Part shown: positions 6,705-14,246 of the stretch, piece after piece
Numbering within the stretch: position 1 is the first letter of the stretch
Layout: every line of letters starts with the position of its first letter
NCBI GenBank assembly: GCA_035542815.1
Contig: DATKKS010000107.1
Span: 1-14,538 of the forward strand
DNA length: 14,538 bases
Direction: 5' to 3'
Source of the DNA: JACRLI01 sp035542815
GTDB taxonomy: Bacteria; Eisenbacteria; RBG-16-71-46; JACRLI01
Translations under genes and position numbers: made by a program
Notes under the pieces: generated by a model
What the model was told of the DNA's origin: nothing
Databases searched by the model: none
Seen by the model: only the letters and a program-made list of their open reading frames with translations

Positions 6705-7475
6705 CTACATGCCATGCAGCAGCTGGCGCACGGAGGTCTCCAGGACGGAGAACTGGTGCTCCAGCACCCCCGCCAGCAGCGGCAGGGTCATGGCCAGGGC
6801 CATCAGCCCCAGCGCGATCTTGAGCGGGAAGCCCACCGTGAACACGTTCATCTGCGGAATGGTGCGGGCCACCAGGCCCAGCGCCACGTCGGTCAGGAAC
6901 AGCGCCGCCAGCACCGGCCCGGCCAGCTCCAGGGCCATCTCGAACACCTGGCCCACCGCGGCGGCCAGGGCCACCCCGGTCGCCGGGTGAAAGGACCCCG
7001 TCCCCAGCGGCGCCAGCTCGAAGCTGGCGAAGATCCCGCGCAGGAACAGGTGGTGCGCGTCGAGCACGAAGAACAGAAGCGCCGCGAAGAAGCCGTAGAC
7101 TTCCGAGATCACCGGCACGGTGACGCCGGTGGTGGGGTCCACCAGGTTCATCAGCGAGAAGCCCATCTGCAGGCCCAGCAGCTCCCCGGCCATCTGCACC
7201 GCCGCGAACACCAGCTGCGCCAGGAGCCCCACCGCCGCCCCGATGGCCACCTCGCGCAGCACCGCCAGGCAGGTGGCCAGCAGCGTCGGCGGCAGCTGGA
7301 CCGTCCCGGGGTGCAGCAGCGGGAGCACCAGCAGGGTGACGAAGAAGGCCAGCCCGATCTTCAGCGAGGTGGGCACGCTGCGGCCGCTGAAGAACGGCCC
7401 GGAGCCCAGGATGCCGGCCACCCGGGCGAAGGCCAGCACGAAGGTGGGCGCCCCCAGGATCAGGGCCGAGTCCAC
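6705..7475 (-). CDS. fliR: FliR, flagellar type III export gate protein
   Basis: FliR joins FliP and FliQ in the core channel through which flagellar subunits cross the inner membrane. The 256-residue product is almost wholly hydrophobic, with about six membrane segments. Family features include the N-terminal FARVAGILGSGPFFSGRSVP, the mid-region AGELLGLQMGFSLMNLVDPT, and the C-terminal RTIPQMNVFTVGFPLKIALG; this last segment is the best conserved part of the family. The start is a GTG (7475-7473), one base after the fliQ stop (TGA-G-GTG). The ribosome site is weak (GGA within the end of fliQ), which suggests that translation depends on ribosomes finishing fliQ. Length is normal (about 250-265). 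No odd features. Confidence 0.96.
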   Translation of the reverse strand: MDSALILGAPTFVLAFARVAGILGSGPFFSGRSVPTSLKIGLAFFVTLLVLPLLHPGTVQLPPTLLATCLAVLREVAIGAAVGLLAQLVFAAVQMAGELLGLQMGFSLMNLVDPTTGVTVPVISEVYGFFAALLFFVLDAHHLFLRGIFASFELAPLGTGSFHPATGVALAAAVGQVFEMALELAGPVLAALFLTDVALGLVARTIPQMNVFTVGFPLKIALGLMALAMTLPLLAGVLEHQFSVLETSVRQLLHGM

Positions 7476-7476
7476 C

Positions 7477-7743
7477 TCAGTGCATCCGCGCGGCGTTGAG
7501 CCACAGGTTGGCGGTGTAGGTCGTCAGCAGGTTGAGCATCCAGGGCAGGAACACCACCAGCCCCACCACCACCGCCAGGATCTTGGGGATGAACGTCAGG
7601 GTCATCTCGTGGATCTGGGTCACCGCCTGGAACACGCTCACCACCAGCCCGGCCACCAGGCCGAACAGCAGCATCGGCGCGGACAGCACCACCGCGGTCC
7701 ACAGGGCGCTCTTGAGCAGGGTCACGGCCTGGATGGCGTTCAC
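7477..7743 (-). CDS. fliQ: FliQ, flagellar type III export gate protein
   Basis: FliQ is the small channel-forming partner of FliP and FliR. The 88-residue product has the two expected helical hairpin segments, at about 12-40 (LWTAVVLSAPMLLFGLVAGL) and 52-75 (IPKILAVVVGLVVFLPWML), joined by the highly conserved loop SVFQAVTQIHEMTLTFIPKI. Length matches the family (86-90). It starts at a GTG (7743-7741) with a strong GGGGGAG about 8 nt upstream, 18 nt after the fliP stop. Its stop lies one base before fliR, so the two are coupled. A GTG here is well supported because no ATG would keep the conserved N-terminus. Confidence 0.96.
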   Translation of the reverse strand: MNAIQAVTLLKSALWTAVVLSAPMLLFGLVAGLVVSVFQAVTQIHEMTLTFIPKILAVVVGLVVFLPWMLNLLTTYTANLWLNAARMH

Positions 7744-7761
7744 CAGCGCTCTCCCCCGGCG

Positions 7762-8547
7762 TCAGCGGAAGCTCATCACCAGCGAGCGGATCACCAGGTG
7801 CCAGCCGTCCACCAGCACGAACAGCAGCACCTTGAAGGGCAGTGAGATCATGGCCGGCGGCAGCATCATCATGCCCATGGACATCAGGACGCTCGCCACC
7901 ACCATGTCCACGATCAGGAACGGCAGGTAAATCACGAAGCCGATCTGGAAGGCGGTCCGCAGCTCGCTGATCATGAACGCCGGGATCACCGTGGTCATCG
8001 GCAGGTCCGAGGCCGAGCGCGGCGGGGGCTGCTTGCTGAGCTTCACGAACAGCGCCAGGTCCTTCTCGCGCGTCTGCCGCAGCATGAACTCGCGCAGCGG
8101 CACTGCGCCGACCCGGATGGCCTCGGTCTGGGTGATCTTGCCGGCCATCAGCGGCTGCACCGCCTGGGTGTTGATCTGGTTCCACACCGGCGACATGATG
8201 AAGAAGGTCAGGAACAGGGCCAGCGAGATGAGCACCTGGTTGGGCGGCATCTGCTGGGTGCTCATGGCCTGCCGCAGGAAGCTCAGCACCACCACGATCC
8301 GGGTGAACGAGGTGAGCATGATCAGCAGCGCCGGGGCGATGCTGAGGATGGTGAACAGCAGCAGGAGCTGCAGGGACGTGCTCAGCTGGCCCGGGGTGTG
8401 CGCCTGCTCCATCCCCACGGTGATGTGCGGCAGGGTCAGCCCGGCCCCGCCGGCCGGAGCCGCCTGGGCCCACGCCGCCGCCGGCAGGCCGGCCGCCGCC
8501 AGCGCCAGGGCGCACGCCAGCACCGCCGCGGCGCGGCTAGTGCTCAT
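7762..8547 (-). CDS. fliP: FliP, flagellar type III export gate protein
   Basis: FliP forms the main ring of the export channel with FliQ and FliR. The 261-residue product starts with a cleavable signal peptide, which is normal for this family: MSTSRAAAVLACALALAAAG followed by an Ala-rich cleavage region ending near AWAQA (residues 25-29). Four membrane helices follow, with the signatures LTSFTRIVVVLSFLRQA and QMPPNQVLISLALFLTFFIM, then a periplasmic domain and the C-terminal IPAFMISELRTAFQIGF, VVASVLMSMGMMMLPP and SLPFKVLLFVLVDGW. Length is as expected. The ATG at 8547 has GGGGAGG 7 nt upstream and overlaps the end of fliO by 11 nt. Confidence 0.97.
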   Translation of the reverse strand: MSTSRAAAVLACALALAAAGLPAAAWAQAAPAGGAGLTLPHITVGMEQAHTPGQLSTSLQLLLLFTILSIAPALLIMLTSFTRIVVVLSFLRQAMSTQQMPPNQVLISLALFLTFFIMSPVWNQINTQAVQPLMAGKITQTEAIRVGAVPLREFMLRQTREKDLALFVKLSKQPPPRSASDLPMTTVIPAFMISELRTAFQIGFVIYLPFLIVDMVVASVLMSMGMMMLPPAMISLPFKVLLFVLVDGWHLVIRSLVMSFR

Positions 8548-9022
8548 CTTCCAGCCTCCCCAGGCGTGAGAGGAAGTCGTCCAGGCGGCGCCCGAACTGG
8601 GCCTCGTCGGGCAGTTCCCCGCGGGCCTCGCCCGGCGGCTCGCCGCCCTCGGTCCACTCCGAGGCCAGCAGCGTGATCTCCGCGGCGCCCGCCCCCAGCA
8701 GCAGGCGGAACTTGCCCCAGCGCACCGAGTACAGGCTGCGCTTGGGGCCCAGCGCCACGTGCGACTCCACCTCCACCTCCGACGCCCGGCCCCCCCGGCC
8801 CCGGCCCCGCGCCAGCCCGGGCTGCGCCTTGCGCAGCGCCCAGGCGGTGAGGTACACCAGCCCGATCACCACCGCCAGCGCCAGCGCGGTGCGCAGCAGC
8901 AACCCGGCCAGGGACGGCGCCGGCGGCGCCGCGGGCTCCACGTAGCGGAAATCCGCGGCGCCGGCGCGCGCGGCCCACGCCGCCACGCCGGCCAGCCCCA
9001 GCCCGGCCAGGCGCGCCTTCAT
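8537..9022 (-). CDS. fliO: FliO, export gate assembly protein
   Basis: FliO helps assemble the FliP ring but is not part of the finished channel, and its sequence is poorly conserved. The 161-residue product has a short hydrophobic N-terminus that could be a signal peptide (MKARLAGLGLAGVAAWAARA, then GAADF). A membrane helix follows at about 38-63 (LAGLLLRTALALAVVIGLVY). The cytoplasmic part has the FliO-type segment SHVALGPKRSLYSVRWGKFR and LLLGAGAAEITLLA. An acidic tail contains EGGEPPGEARGELPDEAQ and ends in a likely helix (DDFLSRLGRLEDEH). The call rests on the domain plus its place between fliN and fliP. The ATG at 9022 lies 2 nt after the fliN stop; no strong ribosome site is visible, so coupling to fliN is likely. 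Confidence 0.9.
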   Translation of the reverse strand: MKARLAGLGLAGVAAWAARAGAADFRYVEPAAPPAPSLAGLLLRTALALAVVIGLVYLTAWALRKAQPGLARGRGRGGRASEVEVESHVALGPKRSLYSVRWGKFRLLLGAGAAEITLLASEWTEGGEPPGEARGELPDEAQFGRRLDDFLSRLGRLEDEH

Positions 9023-9024
9023 CG

Positions 9025-9411
9025 CTACTTCAACCCGCCCAGGCGCTGGTCCGGGTCCACCAGCCCCAGGATGCGCACCCCGAAGTTCTCGTCCACCACG
9101 ACCACTTCCCCGCGCGCCACCAGCTTGCCGTTCACCAGCACGTCCACCGGGTCCCCGGCGGCCTTGTCCAGCTTGATCACCGAGCCCACGCCCAGCTCCA
9201 GGATGTTCTTGATGGGCAGCTGCGCGTGGCCCAGCTCCACCGCCAGGGGCAGCTCCACGTCCAGCAGCAGGTCGATGCTGCGGGGCGGGGCCTGGCCCGG
9301 GTCGGGGGCCAGCTCCGGCAACGCCACCGCGTGGGCCACCGCGGGCGCCTCGGCGGTGTTCTCTTCCGCCGCCAGCGGCTCGGGCGAGGTGCTCTCGAGT
9401 GCTTCGCTCAT
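9025..9411 (-). CDS. fliN: FliN, flagellar switch protein
   Basis: FliN forms the lower part of the cytoplasmic C-ring and binds the export ATPase complex through FliH. The 128-residue product has a variable acidic and Ala/Pro-rich N-terminus (1-43) and a single SpoA domain at about 45-122, with ELPLAVELGHAQLPIKNILE, LGVGSVIKLDKAAGDPVDVL and VNGKLVARGEVVVVDENFG followed by VRIL. It is the short FliN form, without the CheC-like domain of Firmicutes FliY. The ATG at 9411 has AGGAGAGG a few bases upstream. It sits 10 nt after fliM, so the two switch proteins are probably made together. Confidence 0.97.
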   Translation of the reverse strand: MSEALESTSPEPLAAEENTAEAPAVAHAVALPELAPDPGQAPPRSIDLLLDVELPLAVELGHAQLPIKNILELGVGSVIKLDKAAGDPVDVLVNGKLVARGEVVVVDENFGVRILGLVDPDQRLGGLK

Positions 9412-9421
9412 GTGCCTCTCC

Positions 9422-10396
9422 TCACGTTTCCAGGGAAGTCAGTTCCAGCGCCCGGTGGCGCCCCACGCGGCCCAGCCGCACGGCCCCCTTGGGCTGGCCC
9501 GCCACCAGGAGCGGCAGGCTGCCGGCGGGGGTGCTGTCGAGCCGGATCACGTCGCCCACCCGCAGGTCCAGCAGCTCGCCCACGCGGATGCGGGCGTGCC
9601 CCAGCACCCCGGTCACCGGCAGGGTGGTGGGCGCGATCCCCTCGCGCCACAGCTCCCCGGGGATGGGCGTGGGCCGGCGCTGCCGCTGGCCCGAGGCCCC
9701 CGCGGCCCCCGCGCGGCTCAGCGGCACCTCCACGTCGCGGTGCTGGAAGCACAGGCTGGCGAAGCCGGAGGCCTTGGGGAGCTGGATCTCGAAGGACACG
9801 AACAGCACCATGTCCCCGGGGGAGGCGGTGCTCACGAACTGCGGGTTGGTCTCGAACACGTCGACCTCGGGCTGCAGCCCCACCACCGGCTTCCACGCCT
9901 CGGTCAGGTCCGGCAGCACCCGGCGCACGATCTTCTGGATGACCGTCTCCTCCAGCGTGGTGAGGTGCTTGCCCTCGGAGCCCAGCAGGCCGGGTCCGCC
10001 GAACAGCCGGTCGATCATGGCCAGCAGCAGGCTCTGGTTCAGCTCCAGGATGAAGCCGCCCTCGAACGGCGGCGCGCTCAGCACGATGAGGCCGGTGGGG
10101 TTGGGCAGCGCCTGCTGGTACTCCGCGTAGGTCACCCCGCTCACCGAGACCAGCGACACCTCCACCACGCACCGCAGGTAGGCCGACAGCGAGTTGGCCA
10201 GCAGGCGCGCGAAGCTCTCGTGGATGCCGGTGAGGGTGCGGATCTCCTCCTTGGTGAGCCGGTAGGGCCGCCGGAAGTCGTAGCCGGTGACGTTCTGCGC
10301 CGGCATCCCCGGATCGCCGGGTGACGCCTCCAGGTCCCCGGTGGAGACCGCGCTCATCAAGGCATCGATTTCTTCCTGGCTCAGAATGCCGGCCAT
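9422..10396 (-). CDS. fliM: FliM, flagellar switch protein
   Basis: FliM sits between FliG and FliN in the C-ring and receives the chemotaxis signal from CheY-P. The 324-residue product starts MAGILSQEEIDALM, with the conserved CheY-binding peptide (LSQEEIDAL) at 5-13, so the motor should respond to a CheY even though no che gene is in the window. The middle domain includes LTGIHESFARLLANSLSAYL, and the family motif at its centre is present as MIDRLFGGPG. The C-terminal SpoA domain contains PVTGVLGHARIRVGELLDLR and VGDVIRLDSTPAGSLPLLVA. Length fits the family (about 320-335). The ATG at 10396 has GAGG close upstream, and the gene follows fliL by 15 nt. Residues 225-245 hold an Arg/Pro-rich insert (ASGQRQRRPTPIPG). 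Confidence 0.97.
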   Translation of the reverse strand: MAGILSQEEIDALMSAVSTGDLEASPGDPGMPAQNVTGYDFRRPYRLTKEEIRTLTGIHESFARLLANSLSAYLRCVVEVSLVSVSGVTYAEYQQALPNPTGLIVLSAPPFEGGFILELNQSLLLAMIDRLFGGPGLLGSEGKHLTTLEETVIQKIVRRVLPDLTEAWKPVVGLQPEVDVFETNPQFVSTASPGDMVLFVSFEIQLPKASGFASLCFQHRDVEVPLSRAGAAGASGQRQRRPTPIPGELWREGIAPTTLPVTGVLGHARIRVGELLDLRVGDVIRLDSTPAGSLPLLVAGQPKGAVRLGRVGRHRALELTSLET

Positions 10397-10411
10397 GTCG
10401 TCCTCAGGGCG

Positions 10412-11047
10412 CTACTGCCCCACGTACTCCGTGAAGTACACGTTCTTCACCGGGATGTGCCCGAGCCGCGCGCCGAGCTTCTGGATCAGGTCGTGGCGGA
10501 TCTTCTCCCGCCCCTGGGCCGAGTTGAGCTCGCGCACCGTGTACTGGCTGAACTCGCTGATCAGGAGGTCGCGCACCTGCGCGTCGCGCGCGCCCAGCTC
10601 CTCGACCGCCTTGGGCGTGCCCACCTCCAGCGCCAGGCCCACCTTGAAGTAGTGGATCTCGTCGCGGTCGGCCGAGTTGATCACCATGTCCTTGACGTTG
10701 AACACCGGCCCCGCCGAGGCTTCCACCGGCGGGGGCGCGGCCTTGGCCTGCACCTCGGCGGTCTTCAGCCGCGGCAGCAGCACCACGTAGATCAGCGCCA
10801 GCGACGCACCGATGAGCACCACCAGCCCGCCCACGATCGCGGCGATCAGCGGCAACGGCCCGCCCTTCTTGCCCGGGGCGGCGCCCTTGGCGTCCTTCGC
10901 GTCCTTCTTGGGGGGCTCCTTGCCCGGCTTGGCCGGGGCGGCCGGCGCGGCGGCCGCCGGGGCCGCGGGCGCTGCCGGGGCGCCCGGGGCGGCGGGGGCC
11001 GCGGGCGCGCCCGCCGGCTTCGCCGGAGCCTTGGGTTCATCGGCCAT
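10412..11047 (-). CDS. fliL: FliL, stator-associated membrane protein with long Ala/Pro/Lys tail
   Basis: FliL is a single-pass inner-membrane protein that surrounds or supports the MotAB stator. The 211-residue product has one membrane helix at about 66-91 (LIAAIVGGLVVLIGASLALI) and a periplasmic domain with VFNVKDMVINSADRDEIHYF, KVGLALEV, RDLLISEFSQYTVREL and the C-terminal GHIPVKNVYFTEYVGQ, all typical of FliL. Unusual is the cytoplasmic N-terminus: residues 1-64 are nearly all Ala, Pro, Gly and Lys, with repeated APAAP units and then a Lys-rich stretch (KEPPKKDAKDAKGAAPGKK). Most FliL proteins have only about 10-20 residues here. The ATG at 11047 has AGGAG close upstream and overlaps motB by 11 nt. 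The context beside motAB supports a stator role. Confidence 0.95.
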   Translation of the reverse strand: MADEPKAPAKPAGAPAAPAAPGAPAAPAAPAAAAPAAPAKPGKEPPKKDAKDAKGAAPGKKGGPLPLIAAIVGGLVVLIGASLALIYVVLLPRLKTAEVQAKAAPPPVEASAGPVFNVKDMVINSADRDEIHYFKVGLALEVGTPKAVEELGARDAQVRDLLISEFSQYTVRELNSAQGREKIRHDLIQKLGARLGHIPVKNVYFTEYVGQ

Positions 11048-11795
11048 GCGTCGCTCCTGTCTGCGCCGGCAGCTCCGCCGCGTCCCCGGTGGGGAGCGGC
11101 CGTGCCGCCAGAATCACGAAGTCCACGCGCCGGTTGCGGGCGCGGCCGGTCGGGGTCGCGTTGGGCAGCTCCGGCCGGTACTCGCCGTAGCCCGCGGCGG
11201 ACAGCTGCAGCGGGGACATGCGGTGGCTCTCGATCAGATAGCGCACCACCGAGGTGGCGCGCGCCGCCGAGAGCTCCCAGTTCGAGGCGAACCGCGCGCT
11301 GTGGATGGGCACGTTGTCGGTGTGACCCTCCACCCGCACCTCGTTGGGGTACTGGGCCAGCAGCGCGGCGATGGTGTCGAGCATCGCCTGGGCCTGGGGG
11401 CCCAGGTCCGCCTGCCCGGACTCGAACAGCACCTTCTCGGAGAGCGAGATCACCACCCCCCGGGCGTCCTGCTTGAGGCGCACCCGGCCGGCCCCCATGG
11501 CCGACCGGAGGTCCTGCTCCAGGCTCGCCATGACCAGCTTCAGGTCCTGGCTCTCGGTGGGGACCGCCGCCACCTCGGGAGCAACGATCATGCCCTGGTC
11601 GCCCTTCAACATGAGCCCGCCCCCCGACAGGATGCGGCGCAGCGCGGAGGTGACCGCCCCGAACTTCTTGGCGTCCACCTGCGACATCGAGTACATGACG
11701 ATGAAAAACGCTAGCAGCAGCGTAATTAGGTCGGAGTAGGTGAGCAGCCAGCGCTCCGAGTTCTCGTGCTCCTCTCCCCCCGCGCGTTTCTTCAT
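11037..11795 (-). CDS. motB: MotB, stator subunit anchoring the motor to peptidoglycan
   Basis: MotB pairs with MotA as the ion channel that drives rotation, and its periplasmic domain grips the cell wall. The 252-residue product has one membrane helix at about 18-38 (LTYSDLITLLLAFFIVMYSM) with the ion-carrying aspartate at residue 22, then a plug/linker region, and an OmpA-type domain at about 110-235. Its peptidoglycan-binding signatures are VEGHTDNVPIHSARFASNWE, LSAARATSVVRYL and ARNRRVDFVI. The helix resembles proton-type MotB of Bacillus more than PomB, but ion choice cannot be fixed from sequence alone. The ATG at 11795 overlaps the motA stop (TAATG), so the two are coupled, with AGAAGG as ribosome site. 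The C-terminus after 235 is an unconserved tail. Confidence 0.96.
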   Translation of the reverse strand: MKKRAGGEEHENSERWLLTYSDLITLLLAFFIVMYSMSQVDAKKFGAVTSALRRILSGGGLMLKGDQGMIVAPEVAAVPTESQDLKLVMASLEQDLRSAMGAGRVRLKQDARGVVISLSEKVLFESGQADLGPQAQAMLDTIAALLAQYPNEVRVEGHTDNVPIHSARFASNWELSAARATSVVRYLIESHRMSPLQLSAAGYGEYRPELPNATPTGRARNRRVDFVILAARPLPTGDAAELPAQTGATHGR

Positions 11796-12571
11796 TATGC
11801 GGCCTTCTTCTGGGGCTCAGTGCGCGCCTTGGGTTCCAGGAAGCTGAGCAGCTTGGTGCGGATGACGCGCGGGTTTTCACCGCTCTGGATGGAAATCACC
11901 CCTTCCATCGCCAGTTCCAGGAACAGCTGCTCCTCCTCGTGCCGCAGCTTCAGCTTGTCGCCGATGGGCAGGTAGAAGAGGTTGGCGCTGCTGATGCCCC
12001 ACAGCGTGGCGATGAACGCACCCGCGATGGACTCGGCCATCTTGCTGGCGTCGCTGATGTTCCCCAGCGTGTGGACCAGCCCCAGCACGGTGCCGATGAT
12101 GCCCAGCGTGGGCGCGAAGCCACCCAGCTTCTGGAACAGCGTGGCCCCTTCCTTGTGGCGCTGGGCGATGAACGCCATCTCGGTCTCCAGGATGCTGCGC
12201 ACCACCGCGGGGTCGGTGCCGTCCACCACCAGCTCCACCGCCTTCTTCAGGAACGGGTCCTTGATCTTCTTGGCCTCGGACTCCAGCGGCAGCAACCCGT
12301 CCCGGCGGGCCTTTTCGGCCAGCATCACGATGGTGTTGATGAGCTCCACCGGGCTGCGCGCGCCTTCGAACAGCGCGATCCGGATGAAGGTCGGGATGTT
12401 CCGCAGGGTCCTCATCGAGGTGGTGATGGTCCCCGCGCCGATGGTGCCCAGGAGCACCAAGATCATCGCGGGGGCCTGGAGCACCGCCCCGATCTTCCCC
12501 CCCTCCATGAGGTAGGAGATCAGGATGGCGCCGACCGCCAGGATCAGTCCGCCGAGGGTCGCGAAATCCAT
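11795..12571 (-). CDS. motA: MotA, stator subunit
   Basis: MotA forms the pentameric ring around MotB that turns ion flow into torque on FliG. The 258-residue product has four membrane helices at about 4-22, 33-52, 152-172 and 182-203. Pro154 in GGFAPTLGIIGTVLGLVHTL and Pro202 correspond to the two conserved prolines of the family. The large cytoplasmic loop has EKARRDGLLPLE at 86-97, holding the charged residues that face FliG, and DPAVVRSILETEM. The C-terminus (EPKARTEPQKKAA) is basic and tail-like. The ATG at 12571 has AGGAG 9 nt upstream and comes 3 nt after the flbD stop. Length matches family values (about 255-295). Confidence 0.97.
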   Translation of the reverse strand: MDFATLGGLILAVGAILISYLMEGGKIGAVLQAPAMILVLLGTIGAGTITTSMRTLRNIPTFIRIALFEGARSPVELINTIVMLAEKARRDGLLPLESEAKKIKDPFLKKAVELVVDGTDPAVVRSILETEMAFIAQRHKEGATLFQKLGGFAPTLGIIGTVLGLVHTLGNISDASKMAESIAGAFIATLWGISSANLFYLPIGDKLKLRHEEEQLFLELAMEGVISIQSGENPRVIRTKLLSFLEPKARTEPQKKAA

Positions 12572-12574
12572 TTC

Positions 12575-12910
12575 CTAGGGCTCCTCCCGGTCCGGCTCCC
12601 CCACCACGCGCAGCGGCCCGCGCGGGGCGTCGGGGGCGTCGGCCGGTCCCTGGCCGACGCCCGCCGCTTCCTCCGGCTCCTCGTCCGCCGCCTCCAGCTC
12701 CACCCACGGGCCCTGCAGCACCTGCGGCCCGTGGAGCAGCCGGCGGCGGAACTCCACCACCCGGCCGACCACCTCGTCCACCGGCTCGAGCACGTTCATC
12801 TTGTGCCCCGAGACCAGCGTGATGGTGGTGTCCGGCGTGCTCTCCAGGGTCTCGATGAGATCCGCGTTGAGCACGCAGTCGGTTCCGTTGAGCTTGGTGA
12901 GGTGGATCAT
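12575..12910 (-). CDS. flbD: FlbD/SwrD-type small flagellar protein with extra acidic tail
   Basis: Residues 1-60 match the short flagellar FlbD family (SwrD in Bacillus): MIHLTKLNGTDCVLNADLIE, then TLESTPDTTITLVSGHKMNV, then a helix VDEVVGRVVEFRRRLL. This family sits between flgE and motA in many non-enteric bacteria, and SwrD is linked to motor power. It should not be confused with Caulobacter FlbD, a sigma-54 activator. Family members are usually about 60-75 residues; this one is 111. The extra residues 61-111 are Pro-, Gly- and acid-rich (ELEAADEEPEEAAG, GEPDREEP) and probably disordered. The tail is in frame with no internal stop. The ATG at 12910 lies 7 nt after flgE, with AGGG as a modest ribosome site; motA starts 3 nt after its stop. 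Confidence 0.9.
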   Translation of the reverse strand: MIHLTKLNGTDCVLNADLIETLESTPDTTITLVSGHKMNVLEPVDEVVGRVVEFRRRLLHGPQVLQGPWVELEAADEEPEEAAGVGQGPADAPDAPRGPLRVVGEPDREEP

Positions 12911-12917
12911 GACCGCC

Positions 12918-14219
12918 CTATCGCTTGATGTTCACGACCTCGGTCAGCATCTCGTCCCCGGTGGTAATCACCCGGGCGTTGGCCTGGAACCCGCGCTGGG
13001 CCACGATCAGGTCGGTGAACTCCTGCGCCAGGTCCACGTTGGAGCCCTCCAGCGCCCCGGCGCTGATGGTCCCGAAGGAGCCGATGCCGGCCTGGCCCAC
13101 CACCGCCTGGCCGGAGTTCAGGGACTCTTCCCAGCCGTTCTGGCCGCTCTTGGTGAGCCCGGCGTCGTTCGCGAAGCGCGCCAGGGCCACCTGCCCCAGG
13201 TTCCGGGTGATGCCGTTGGAGAAGGCCCCCACCACGTGGCCCTGGCTGTCCACCGAGGTGCGCGTGAGCGTGCCCGACGAATACCCGTCCTGGCTGAACG
13301 CGAAGGCGGTGGAGTCGCCCGCGGTCTGGGTGAGGCCGCTGAACGCGTTCACCGCACCGGCCGCCGAGGGGTTGAAGTCGATGCTCAGGTCGGCCGCGCC
13401 GCCCAGCCCGGTGATCTTGAGCGCGTCGAAGGTGCTGCCGCCGGTGGTACCGAGGTCCAGCGTCCCGTCGGACTTGAACACCAGGTGGCACTTGCCGTCG
13501 TCGGTGGTGTCCACCGTCCCGTCGGAGGAGGTCACCGTGACGTCCCACTCGTTGGGCTTGGGCACGGGCGTGGTGCCGCTGGTGTCCATGGTCTTCGCGA
13601 AGGTCAGGGTCAGGGTGTGCTTCTGGCCCAGCGAGTCGTACACCGAGAAGGTGGACGTCACCGGGTTGGTGTCCGTCGGGTCGGAGTTCAGGTTGCCGTG
13701 CAGCACCAGGCTCGTGGTGGCCCGGGCCGGGGCGGTGGTGTCCAGCGGGATGCGCAGGTCGCCCAGCGCGGTGCCCGCGGCGATGGCGCCGGTGGAGTCG
13801 GCCATGTACCCCTGCACCACGAGGCCCGTGCCCGGGTCCACCAGGCGCCCCTGGCCGTCGAACGAGAACGCCCCGGCGCGGGAGTACTGCAGGCCCTGTC
13901 CGCCGCCGAGGATGAAGAAGCCGTCCCCCTGGATGGCCAGGTCGGTTCCCAGCCCGGTGTCCTGGAGCGTGCCCTGGGTGAAGTAGTTCTCGATGGAGCC
14001 GACCTCGGTCCCCATGCCGACCTGCATCGGGTTGGTGCCCCCCAGGCCGCCGGTGCCCGGCGAGGCCGCCTGCAGCAGCTGGGCGAACTGCTCGGCGAAG
14101 CGGGCGCGCCCGGCCTTGAAGCCCACGGTGTTGATGTTGGCGATGTTGTTGCCGATCACGTCCATCTCGGTCTGGTTGGCCTGGAGCCCGGTGATTCCGG
14201 AGAACATGGACTGCAACAT
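12918..14219 (-). CDS. flgE: FlgE, flagellar hook protein
   Basis: FlgE polymerises into the curved hook that joins rod and filament. The 433-residue product has the rod/hook N-terminal signature (MFSGITGLQANQTEMDVIGN, then NIANINTVGFK) and the matching C-terminal segment (SNVDLAQEFTDLIVAQRGFQ, then ANARVITTGDEMLTEVVNIK), which together form the D0/D1 coiled core. Between them lie D1 (GTDLAIQGDGFFIL at 91-104, a family hallmark) and the variable, Thr/Ser/Asp/Gly-rich D2 region at about 150-350. There is one cysteine, at residue 244 in DDGKCHLVFKSDG. Length is within the usual range (about 400-470). The ATG at 14219 has a strong AAGGAGAG upstream. A 93-nt gap with two hairpins separates it from flgD, and flbD follows after 7 nt. 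Confidence 0.97.
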   Translation of the reverse strand: MLQSMFSGITGLQANQTEMDVIGNNIANINTVGFKAGRARFAEQFAQLLQAASPGTGGLGGTNPMQVGMGTEVGSIENYFTQGTLQDTGLGTDLAIQGDGFFILGGGQGLQYSRAGAFSFDGQGRLVDPGTGLVVQGYMADSTGAIAAGTALGDLRIPLDTTAPARATTSLVLHGNLNSDPTDTNPVTSTFSVYDSLGQKHTLTLTFAKTMDTSGTTPVPKPNEWDVTVTSSDGTVDTTDDGKCHLVFKSDGTLDLGTTGGSTFDALKITGLGGAADLSIDFNPSAAGAVNAFSGLTQTAGDSTAFAFSQDGYSSGTLTRTSVDSQGHVVGAFSNGITRNLGQVALARFANDAGLTKSGQNGWEESLNSGQAVVGQAGIGSFGTISAGALEGSNVDLAQEFTDLIVAQRGFQANARVITTGDEMLTEVVNIKR

Positions 14220-14246
14220 GGGTCTCTCCTTCGTTTCGGTGAGGGC

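Noticed and set aside
8759..10324. Long plus-strand open frame opposite fliO, fliN and fliM, with similar ones at 1919-3469 and 6042-7499
   Set aside because: All lie antisense to complete, recognisable flagellar genes and have artefact composition.
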